Shown here in pieces: positions 1-5,594 of a DNA stretch of 5,967 nt (position 1 is its first letter; each line of letters opens with the position of its first letter). Under the pieces are notes generated by a model. That model had not been told where the DNA came from, ran no database searches, and saw only the letters and a program-made list of their open reading frames with translations. The DNA is from Gammaproteobacteria bacterium (GTDB lineage Bacteria; Pseudomonadota; Gammaproteobacteria; Arenicellales; DRJH01): positions 1-5,967 of the forward strand of contig DRJH01000422.1 of assembly GCA_011052285.1 (NCBI GenBank), read 5' to 3'. The translations under genes were made by a program, and so were the position numbers.

Positions 1-493
1 GATAGACGGCATCCGCAAGCTTTTCCCACGTACCACAAATACTGTCTTGCTCGTAAGCGTTCAAAACCTGCTCTTTTGCACGAGGGTAGGCAACTTTTAC
101 GGCTTTACGGTCTCCCAACAACCAGGCTTCACTTTCCTCTATTGCAATTCTGAACAGTGTTGTCGGATGTGGATTGCAGGCATTCAGAATATCGAGCATT
201 TCTTGTTTAAACACCAGACAGCCGTTTTCATCCAGGTCTACGATCACGACAACCGCAGCAGGAAAATCCTGGAGGCTTTTCCCATATCCTCTGAGTAATT
301 TGGGCAATTGATTCAGAAGAAGCCGCTTCTTGGGATTTGTTGCTCCTCTTAGATCTTTTGGAATACGGCCAATGCCTTTGTATGAAATTATTCTATAGGT
401 GTGATATTTCCCGGCAGGGCCAAGAATTTTTTCCAAAATAGATTTCAATGCTATTTTTCCTGACGCATCTTCGACAAGTATTTCAAAGTGCAT
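1..493 (-). CDS. DUF4276-like putative Toprim-fold protein, partial (C-terminus beyond left edge)
   Basis: The frame opens at ATG 493-491 and stays open for 164 codons to the window edge, so the C-terminus is missing. Seen: the N-terminus HFEILVEDASG puts Glu8 at the end of a first beta strand. A second hydrophobic strand, AAVVVIVDLDEN, carries Asp86 and Asp88. A later EESEAWLLGD segment (about 119-128) has the acidic/Trp signature I associate with DUF4276 proteins. Glu plus Asp-x-Asp is the metal-binding pattern of Toprim nucleases (OLD, AriB, primase). The start lies 4 bases after the stop of the upstream ATPase, and a GAGGT-like ribosome site overlaps that stop, so the two are very likely co-translated partners. 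Inferred role: nucleolytic effector controlled by the ATPase. The pairing is solid. The Toprim assignment is by motif only, and the DUF4276 name is from memory of the family. Confidence 0.82.
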   Translation of the reverse strand, partial: MHFEILVEDASGKIALKSILEKILGPAGKYHTYRIISYKGIGRIPKDLRGATNPKKRLLLNQLPKLLRGYGKSLQDFPAAVVVIVDLDENGCLVFKQEMLDILNACNPHPTTLFRIAIEESEAWLLGDRKAVKVAYPRAKEQVLNAYEQDSICGTWEKLADAVY

Positions 494-497
494 CGGC

Positions 498-1790
498 TTA
501 CCTCGCATCCAGGTAATCGCTGTACCAGAGGCTGCCAAGCGGTAATCCCTCATCTACCATGGCTTTGACAGTCGCATCATCGCTGGCCCTTCTGATACTC
601 GAAAAACCATCAGGACCCTTTTCAAGAATCCATGTCTCATCCGGTGAGAGTGCATCGACAAAATAGGGCTGATGAGTTGTGATAAAGAGTTGCGGCGCGT
701 TTTTCCTGCCGGTTGCATGTCTACGGAATTCAGTGGCCAGAGTCTCAAGGAGTTTGTGATAAAGACCGTTTTCAGGCTCTTCAATACAGATGAACGGCGG
801 TGGTGTCGGATCCTCCAATAAAAGCAGATAGGCAAAAACTTTCAGTGTACCATCTGACATTTGCTGAGCGTAAAACGGATCATCGAAACCTTTGTCATTA
901 AAACGGAGAAGCAACCGTTTATCCGGACTCTCTTCAGTATCTATCTTGCCAATTCCAGGAATTTTTTCAGCAATGCGATCGAGGATACTATCAAAACGGT
1001 TAGGGTGTTCACGCTTCATGAACTGAACGACATTGCCGAGATTGTCTCCATGGATATTCAAATGCTTTTGTGGGCCGGCCAGGGGCAGGCTGCGGGCGGC
1101 ATCCGGTGTAAAGTAACTCAAATACCATCCTTCGATGAACTGTCGAAAGGCCGATATCCGGGGATGTTGTTTCAGGGCACCAAGTGTTGCAATGCCAAGT
1201 TTACGCTTGTCTTGAAGTTCAATGACTTCTGTTTCTCGGCTTTCTTCTTTTTGTGATGTTGCTTCAATTTCCTCAATCAACTTGAACAAGTCAAAACCCG
1301 CCTTACCTTCATCAATCTGTTGCCCCACTTCCTCTCCTTTCCACACGACTCCTTTACCTTCATTCAACATAAGAAAAGAAAAAGGCCAACCATGTTTCTG
1401 TTCTTTGCGACGCTGGCGAAGACGCTCAAGTTTTACATAGGGGCGGCCGGTTTTATCTGCATCAATTTCAAGTTCATAAGTGATCGGCCTGGCATTTCCA
1501 TCTTGCTTGTAATAAATTTGGAATTCAATAGGGTCATTTGTTCCCTGAGAACGAATACGATCAAATCCTCCCCGTCCCCTGGTATCACAGGCTTCTTCAA
1601 CCCCCAATTTCAGGCAATCGGCAAGGAAACCAAAGGCATCGAACAGAGAACTCTTACCGACACCGTTTTTCCCGATAACAACAGTCATAGGCATCAGTGG
1701 CTGAGCTCTTTGCGTGTTCCATAGTTTTCCGAGTGTTATGTCTTTTAACACACGGTAATTTTTAATCCTGAATCCTTCTATTTTTGCCAT
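498..1790 (-). CDS. OLD/AAA_21-like ABC-type ATPase, partner of the DUF4276-like protein
   Basis: A 430-residue ATPase of the AAA_15/AAA_21 (OLD-like, RecF-related) group. Seen: an N-terminal strand typical of the family (KIEGFRIKNYRVLKDI), Walker A GKNGVGKSS at about 40-48, an ABC-signature-like MSDGT at about 311-315, Walker B FICIEEPENGLY with Glu337-Glu338, a switch His in TTHQPYF at about 373, and the C-terminal block LPLGSLWYSDYL. I place the start at ATG 1790, because AGGAG at 1801-1805 precedes it and the family N-terminal strand follows at once. A GTG at 1832 extends the frame by 14 residues but lies in the tail of a decayed upstream gene. The ATPase is directly followed by a Toprim-like gene, as in two-gene systems where the ATPase senses invasion and gates a nuclease. 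No nuclease domain is visible within the ATPase itself. ATPase identity is near certain; the defence role is inferred. Confidence 0.92.
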   Translation of the reverse strand: MAKIEGFRIKNYRVLKDITLGKLWNTQRAQPLMPMTVVIGKNGVGKSSLFDAFGFLADCLKLGVEEACDTRGRGGFDRIRSQGTNDPIEFQIYYKQDGNARPITYELEIDADKTGRPYVKLERLRQRRKEQKHGWPFSFLMLNEGKGVVWKGEEVGQQIDEGKAGFDLFKLIEEIEATSQKEESRETEVIELQDKRKLGIATLGALKQHPRISAFRQFIEGWYLSYFTPDAARSLPLAGPQKHLNIHGDNLGNVVQFMKREHPNRFDSILDRIAEKIPGIGKIDTEESPDKRLLLRFNDKGFDDPFYAQQMSDGTLKVFAYLLLLEDPTPPPFICIEEPENGLYHKLLETLATEFRRHATGRKNAPQLFITTHQPYFVDALSPDETWILEKGPDGFSSIRRASDDATVKAMVDEGLPLGSLWYSDYLDAR

Positions 1791-1800
1791 GATTATTCTT

Positions 1801-1805
1801 CTCCT
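1801..1805 (-). promoter_or_regulatory. Ribosome binding site deciding the ATPase start
   Basis: On the minus strand AGGAG, followed by AAGAATAATC, precedes ATG 1790 (spacing about 8-10). It favours that ATG over the upstream in-frame GTG at 1832. The site lies inside the coding remnant of the decayed upstream gene, so the ATPase was probably once translated downstream of an intact neighbour. Confidence 0.6.
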
Positions 1806-1937
1806 GTTCTTGTTAATATCTGGTTGTACCACATCAACAATTTTGGATCTTTCTATAGTATCTTCTCCTGTATCTTGCGTGCCATAGCGATGATCATACC
1901 CTATTAGTTGCTTTCCTGCCAGGCCTTCTTGAACCCG

Positions 1938-1963
1938 GAGCGGACGGCTTTTTTCAGCCGCTC
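1938..1963. repeat. Inverted repeat at the seam of two gene remnants
   Basis: On the plus strand GAGCGG (1938-1943) pairs with CCGCTC (1958-1963) around a 14-base loop. An alternative fold pairs the inner GGCT and AGCC across TTTTTC, together with the GAGC/GCTC ends. No T-tract follows the stem on either strand, so it is not a convincing intrinsic terminator. It lies where RhuM similarity ends and the decayed tail begins. Confidence 0.4.
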
Positions 1964-2181
1964 ACGTCCAGGGTAAATCCCTTGATAATGGATGCCCGCA
2001 AGCGCTGTGTGGCCCAGATGCGAAAATGTGTGGCTTGATAGTTGTTGACCCGATAGCCCACGACAATGATGGCGGCGAAATTGTAGTGCTCCAACTGCCG
2101 ATTGGCTTGTAGCAAACCCTCCAGACGAATTTTTGAGAATTTCTTAATAGTTGCCTCCGGGTGCAATTCTCCTTTTCCGTA
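1954..2181 (-). pseudogene. RhuM-family protein fragment, both ends lost, frameshifted
   Basis: The frame reads YGKGELHPEATIKKFS, then EGLLQANRQLEHYNFAAIIVVGYRVNNYQATHFRIWATQRLRASIIKGFTLD. This matches the middle of RhuM-family proteins as I know them (typical pattern 'GEL..EAT.K.....EG...V.R...HYN...I..VGYRV.S..GTQFRIWAT..L...I.KG...D'). RhuM proteins are usually about 300 residues or more; only about 70 remain. A TGA at 2182-2184 blocks the frame upstream and no N-terminal domain is seen. At the 3' end, GAC GTG AGC GGC TGA (1954-1968) ends the frame, but removing the effect of one missing base gives D-x-ERLKKA, the usual continuation. So a single-base deletion near 1964-1966 is likely. RhuM genes are common on mobile and pathogenicity islands and their biochemical role is unclear. 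The TTG at 2166 could act as a start, but I regard this as a relic. Confidence 0.78.
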
Positions 2182-2227
2182 TCACCTCTCCCACCGTGGC
2201 CGGGTCTGTAGTACCAGCTATTTGCAT
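2144..2227 (-). pseudogene. Short TGATG-coupled ORF, possible stub of a third operon gene
   Basis: The stop of the Schlafen-like gene (TGA, 2227-2229) overlaps an ATG (2225-2227) in a classic TGATG arrangement, with GGATGAG a few bases upstream as a weak ribosome site. The 27-residue product starts MQIAGTTDPATVGEVIRKRR and then loses coherence, ending at TAA 2144-2146. Its 3' half overlaps the RhuM fragment in another frame. So a once longer downstream gene may have been cut at about 2180, where RhuM similarity begins. The TVGEVIRKRR stretch vaguely recalls the first helix of Xre-type HTH proteins, but it is too short to assign. It could also be a chance ORF. Confidence 0.35.
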
Positions 2228-3483
2228 CAATTCTCATCCACTCGTTCCATTCTTGCGGAATAAATGGTTAGTAAAAGTTCGGAATCATCAATGAGTCGAT
2301 AAATCGGTTTCTTTCCGGAGAGTTTTTCACTCTCGTCTAAAATGATTGGAACACCATCACCTCGCTTTTCCATGTAGAAACCATGGCCCACATCGCCAAC
2401 CGTTTCAGCTACCGGTGTTTCCGCAAGCAGGCTTGTGATCAGTTCGTTCCGTGTCGCCTGGCGTAGGGCTATGCTGTCAAGCGTCACGGTATTCGGAAGA
2501 GCGCCTGGCGAGTAGATTTCCAGCCGATCATCAAACATGAAAAACCGGATATTTGATCCGGAGATCGAGTAATCACGATGAGCCACGGCATTTACAACTG
2601 CTTCAAAAACAGCCCGTTCGCTAAACTGCGGTTTTTCTATCCGATAAGGTTCCTTAGTGGCCATAATGGTCTGATTCCTCTTCAGAAAGGCCATGACCTG
2701 TTTGATCTGCTGATCCAGTGGTCCGCAAATCTTCTGGGCATCGGCCTGGTAATTGGAGTCTTGCCTTATTCCCCGATAGCGCACAGCTTCAATAAAGGCA
2801 TTGGGTAAAAAGCGCTCCGGGTGTTCACAGCAAAGCAATATACCAGCCACCGAGGCATGGACAGCTCCGCTTTCCGCTTTTGACAAAAGATTTCGCTTCA
2901 GCAGGACAATCTCCGAGGGCTCATCGGATCGGGCGGTATATTTTCTCCACAGTGCCTCGGATAAATCACTCATGCTCGATTGAGGGACCGGCTGTTCCTC
3001 GAATCGGATCAACCGGGCCTGGCTGCGTTGTTGAAACAGGCGGGCAAGATAGTCAGGTGGCATTTTCCGTTTCGAGCTTCCCTGGCGATGGAAGTAGCCC
3101 CCCGGGCTCTCGTGGACGAAGAGACTGAGCGGAATCTCCACCTTGAGCACCGGTTGCAAAGCGCCGATACTATCGGGAAGTTGCATGCGAAATGATCGGA
3201 AGAGAACCGGAGGCTTGATGCTCTCATTGCAGATTTCATATACGTAGCGTTCGACTGCTTCAAGACGTTCCACCGGGATGCCACCGATGTCGCGCGTCTT
3301 ATCATCCACGCCCAGAACAAGCACACCGTCGTGAGTATTGGCGATAGCCGCCAACTCATCGGCCAGCTCGTCGCGTCTCGGTTCGGCAACCCGGTTGCCT
3401 CTAAACCGGACCGTTTTGAGTTCAAGTGAAGTATCTTCTCCGAGGCGTATCTTCTGTAATAGTTCTTCCGGGCTGTCAAACAT
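2227..3483 (-). CDS. Schlafen/AlbA_2 domain protein with GHKL-type ATPase domain
   Basis: A 418-residue protein of the widespread bacterial 'ATP-binding / AlbA_2' group. Seen: an N-terminal Schlafen AlbA_2 domain (about 10-135) with the entry motif GEDTSLELK (Glu16, Glu21, Lys23), then DELAAIANTHDGVLVLGVDD and a GGYFHRQGSSKRKM loop. The C-terminal half carries a divergent GHKL/HATPase_c_4 domain with N-box FEAVVNAVAHRDYS (Glu294, Asn298, His302-Asp304), the DDRLEIYSPG strand (Asp319 to Gly327), RNELI (345-349) and a glycine-rich GDVGHGFYMEKRGDG (363-377). AlbA_2 is thought to bind nucleic acid, and the eukaryotic Schlafen relatives include RNases. Many bacterial members are annotated as regulators, some as defence genes. 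Its ATG (3483) overlaps the stop of the upstream ATPase by 8 bases with GGAGGG just before it, so translation is coupled. The two products probably act together. The exact role is unknown. Confidence 0.9.
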   Translation of the reverse strand: MFDSPEELLQKIRLGEDTSLELKTVRFRGNRVAEPRRDELADELAAIANTHDGVLVLGVDDKTRDIGGIPVERLEAVERYVYEICNESIKPPVLFRSFRMQLPDSIGALQPVLKVEIPLSLFVHESPGGYFHRQGSSKRKMPPDYLARLFQQRSQARLIRFEEQPVPQSSMSDLSEALWRKYTARSDEPSEIVLLKRNLLSKAESGAVHASVAGILLCCEHPERFLPNAFIEAVRYRGIRQDSNYQADAQKICGPLDQQIKQVMAFLKRNQTIMATKEPYRIEKPQFSERAVFEAVVNAVAHRDYSISGSNIRFFMFDDRLEIYSPGALPNTVTLDSIALRQATRNELITSLLAETPVAETVGDVGHGFYMEKRGDGVPIILDESEKLSGKKPIYRLIDDSELLLTIYSARMERVDEN

Positions 3484-5356
3484 GGCGTCCCTCCAGCACC
3501 GTGCAAATCGTGTCTCTCACCGGTTTCTCCTGAAGACTGCCTTCACACTCTTTCTGCGTTTCCCCACCGTGTGCGGCGAGAGCAACCACCAACTCCGCGT
3601 CACCGTTGACGACGATGTTCGCGTTGTGCGTGACCACAATGACCTGCCGATGGCATTTGACCTCCCCCAACTGCGTCACGATCAAGTCATAGATCAGGTG
3701 GTTGTCCAGATCATCCTCCGGCTGGTCAAGAATCAGCGGTTCCTCACCGTAAGAAAGTAGAAAAGCCAGGAGCGCTGCGGTTTTCTGGCCGGGCGAACCT
3801 TCTTGGATCGATCGAAAATGCTGCCCATCACCTGTTGTGCTGTATTGGACGTCGAGGGAGTCTTCCGGGAGCCAAATGTCGAGGCGATCAATGACCTCGG
3901 GCGGGAGTTTGCCTATGTGGCTCGCGAAACGTCGGTCTGCTACTGTTTCCGTGTTGTATTGGTCCATAGCAATCTTCCCAACCTTGTCCTTAATGTTTAC
4001 AAGATTCTGTTCGATGTCTTCTGTGCCGTTATTGTTCCTGTAAAGTTCGCCGAGCAACCCCTCGCCACCCGGCGACCCGATGTCTTTCTCAAAACTTCTG
4101 TCTTCTCTTTGAAGCAACCGGCGAAACTCGGCTTCGACAGTCTCACGCGCTCCGTAAGGAACGACCTTTATCCGGACATACCGGTTCTCACTTAGGACGT
4201 CATTGAGGAATTTCCGACGAGATTCGGTCAGCTCCCTGCGGATTCCCAATAGTCGCTGCAAGTGTGCATCTGCCTGCTCTTTAAAATCTTGGACCTGTTT
4301 TTTGCGCTCATCCAGTTCCTTCAGCCGCTGCTCGATAGCCTGCCGGCGCTGTACGAGTTCGCCGTAAGTCGCAGGATCGCCGGCCCCTTCCCGGGCCAGA
4401 TTTTCCCGCAACTTGTGGTAGGCTTGTACAGCAGCGTCAACGTTTTGTTTCCAGGACGACTCATCCCTGCTTTTCCGCCACTCGGCGGCAACCTCATCCG
4501 TTTGTGACGCAAGAGTTTCAACCGCTTTGCGGATTTTATCCAAGCGTCCGTGTACCTTGGCAGCATGCTCACGCAATTCAGTGTCTACCTCTGAATCCGG
4601 ATCGAAGGTGGTTTCGTCGAGAAGGTCCGGGACGATTTCGGTCGCGACTTTACGCAGCTGTTCTCCTGCACCAGCCCAGCCTTCCTCCCATGCCTCGACC
4701 TCCCGCTTCTGGCGGCTCCGTTTTTGGAAGGTTTTAAGGACCTCGGCATGTCCTGCCTGCTCGAAGATGGCCAGTTTCCGTTTCACATCGTCGAGTTCTC
4801 CCCGAAGACGTGGCGCCTCAGCAAGGCCAACCTCTATCTCCCTGGCCTTGGCACGCAGTGAAAGGAATCGGCCCTGCTCTGTATTCCACTTTTCAGCCCA
4901 GGAATGGTGATCAACCTCCGGAGCCTCGTCGACAACCCCAAGCAACGCAAGCGGTGTTTTTGCGAGCTGGAATACCTGTTTCTGGCTGTAAATTCGCACA
5001 GGAAACCGTTGTCGAATATCGCCCTCTGCGCGGCCCCATTCTCCATCGACCTCTTCTTGAATAGGTTCAAGGTCCCCTGCAGGATTCCACTGGACACGAA
5101 ACCTGGAACCGTTCTTCCGATAAATCGCCCTGATCGCAGCGTCGTTTGTAAGCAGACCACCATCTTCTCGATCCGGGTAAACCCGCCCGTACTTTTCAAA
5201 CTCTGCTTTCAAATCATCCGGCAGCTCCTCCTCCCGTCGCAGGGCAATGCGAAGGAACTCGACGACGGTCGACTTTCCCGTGCCCCTGCCACCGATGATG
5301 GCATTGAGCCAGGGGTTGAATCCGGTAAAAATCCCCGCGTTGTTGGTCTTGCTCAC
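3476..5356 (-). CDS. SMC/RecN-like coiled-coil ATPase, TrlF-like but lacking the PHP domain
   Basis: A 626-residue ABC-class ATPase. Seen: Walker A GGRGTGKST at 22-30, only about 20 residues from the start; a long charged coiled-coil region (about 150-390, e.g. RRQAIEQRLKELDERKKQ); ABC signature SPGQK at about 521-525; Walker B LILDQPEDDLDN (541-552) with the Asp-Gln-Pro-Glu-Asp typical of SMC-like and TrlF ATPases; and switch His in VVTHNAN (about 577). The start is GTG at 5356, backed by AGGAGGT five bases upstream, with an in-frame TAA two codons before it. TrlF-type proteins usually carry an N-terminal PHP phosphoesterase domain of about 250 residues. None is encoded here, and the 238-base upstream gap cannot hold one. 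The gene is either a naturally short relative or 5'-truncated with a fortuitously good start. It is coupled to the Schlafen-like gene. Likely role: nucleic-acid-sensing ATPase of a defence module (inferred). Confidence 0.9.
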   Translation of the reverse strand: MSKTNNAGIFTGFNPWLNAIIGGRGTGKSTVVEFLRIALRREEELPDDLKAEFEKYGRVYPDREDGGLLTNDAAIRAIYRKNGSRFRVQWNPAGDLEPIQEEVDGEWGRAEGDIRQRFPVRIYSQKQVFQLAKTPLALLGVVDEAPEVDHHSWAEKWNTEQGRFLSLRAKAREIEVGLAEAPRLRGELDDVKRKLAIFEQAGHAEVLKTFQKRSRQKREVEAWEEGWAGAGEQLRKVATEIVPDLLDETTFDPDSEVDTELREHAAKVHGRLDKIRKAVETLASQTDEVAAEWRKSRDESSWKQNVDAAVQAYHKLRENLAREGAGDPATYGELVQRRQAIEQRLKELDERKKQVQDFKEQADAHLQRLLGIRRELTESRRKFLNDVLSENRYVRIKVVPYGARETVEAEFRRLLQREDRSFEKDIGSPGGEGLLGELYRNNNGTEDIEQNLVNIKDKVGKIAMDQYNTETVADRRFASHIGKLPPEVIDRLDIWLPEDSLDVQYSTTGDGQHFRSIQEGSPGQKTAALLAFLLSYGEEPLILDQPEDDLDNHLIYDLIVTQLGEVKCHRQVIVVTHNANIVVNGDAELVVALAAHGGETQKECEGSLQEKPVRDTICTVLEGRHV

Positions 5357-5361
5357 TTGTT

Positions 5362-5368
5362 ACCTCCT
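5362..5368 (-). promoter_or_regulatory. Consensus ribosome binding site of the TrlF-like ATPase
   Basis: AGGAGGT on the minus strand lies 5 bases before GTG 5356. It is the strongest ribosome site in the window. It argues that translation really starts here, although the protein then begins just before Walker A. Confidence 0.8.
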
Positions 5369-5374
5369 GTCTGC

Positions 5375-5388
5375 GTGCGGCTACGCAC
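5375..5388 (-). repeat. Small hairpin just upstream of the ribosome site
   Basis: On the minus strand GTGCG-TAGC-CGCAC can form a 5-bp stem with a 4-base loop, 6 bases before the AGGAGGT site. An alternative 5-bp stem (TGCGT/ACGCA) overlaps it. It could modulate initiation of the ATPase, but a stem this short may be chance. Confidence 0.3.
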
Positions 5389-5473
5389 AGGCCGGTCGGA
5401 CAGCTTCAGTTTTCCCCTCCTGATCATCCTGGCGCAGAAATTGTCGAACTGCGCCTTTGATTGCGGATGGCAT

Positions 5474-5482
5474 ATTGTAACA
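5474..5482 (-). promoter_or_regulatory. Candidate extended -10 promoter for the ATPase operon
   Basis: TGTTACAAT on the minus strand fits the extended -10 pattern (TGn followed by TACAAT, 5 of 6 against TATAAT). No good -35 hexamer lies 16-18 bases upstream. It would start transcription about 110 bases before GTG 5356. Pattern match only. Confidence 0.3.
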
Positions 5483-5510
5483 CATGCGACAGCACGGGCA
5501 GGCAGAGGAA

Positions 5511-5525
5511 TGACACGACATGTCA
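5511..5525. repeat. Inverted repeat TGACA-n5-TGTCA, possible operator
   Basis: A perfect 5-bp inverted repeat with a 5-base spacer, and a nested 8-bp palindrome GACATGTC at 5517-5524. On the minus strand it overlaps a TTGACA (5521-5526), but no matching -10 follows at normal spacing. It lies about 30 bases upstream of the candidate extended -10, a plausible place for a regulator site. Evidence is weak. Confidence 0.3.
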
Positions 5526-5594
5526 AGAAAACGTGTCCGAATTTTCTTCTTTAGAGGAAACAAAATCTGCCACTTCTCGCTAACCTCTATATAA

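Larger units (their letters stand above)
1793..1965 (-). pseudogene. Decayed C-terminal tail of an unidentified protein, three in-frame stops
   Basis: One minus-strand frame reads as a coherent protein tail interrupted by stops. It begins RERLKKAVRSGFKKAWQESN, then meets TAA (1904-1906) and TAG (1901-1903). It resumes as GMIIAMARKIQEKIL, meets TAG (1853-1855), and ends with KDPKLLMWYNQILTRTGEE and TAA at 1793-1795. The pieces on both sides of the stops look like one amphipathic helical tail ('KAWQE..Y..II.MARKIPEKIL.EDPKLLMWY'), the kind of ending I associate with large restriction or defence proteins, but I cannot name the family. The terminal stop is 2 bases from the ATPase ATG, so the intact ancestor was probably the preceding gene of that operon. 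The rest of the ancestral gene is absent. The upstream boundary with the RhuM remnant is uncertain. Confidence 0.6.
5357..5594. other. Intergenic region upstream of the TrlF-like ATPase
   Basis: A 238-base gap between the unknown upstream gene and the ATPase. It contains an AT-rich patch right after the upstream stop, an inverted repeat (5511-5525), a possible extended -10 (5474-5482) and a short hairpin (5375-5388) before the ribosome site. A 30-codon ORF (5381-5473) has no ribosome site and I do not call it. I see no terminator with a T-tract and no RNA gene. No PHP-domain coding remnant was noticed in any minus frame. Confidence 0.5.

Noticed and set aside
861..1724. Plus-strand ORFs of 72-134 codons opposite the OLD-like ATPase
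   Set aside because: Antisense to a gene with clear Walker A, Walker B and signature motifs; no family features.
1791..1832. GTG at 1832 as the start of the OLD-like ATPase
   Set aside because: Adds 14 residues outside the family N-terminus and overlaps the relic tail; the ATG at 1790 has a ribosome site.
1853..1906. Reading the in-frame TAG/TAA codons as recoded sense codons
   Set aside because: TAA and TAG stand side by side, the ORF has no start or upstream body, and intact neighbouring genes use normal stops. Pseudogene decay is simpler.
1938..1963. Intrinsic terminator at the inverted repeat
   Set aside because: The T-rich stretch is in the loop, and no T-tract follows the stem on either strand.
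5381..5473. 30-codon minus-strand ORF (MPSAIKGAVRQFLRQ start) before the ATPase
   Set aside because: No ribosome site, overlaps the candidate -10 element and resembles nothing I recognise. A leader peptide cannot be excluded.
4904..5554. Plus-strand ORF of 216 codons
   Set aside because: Mostly antisense to the coiled-coil ATPase gene, low-complexity-like composition, no recognisable motif and no supporting ribosome site noticed.
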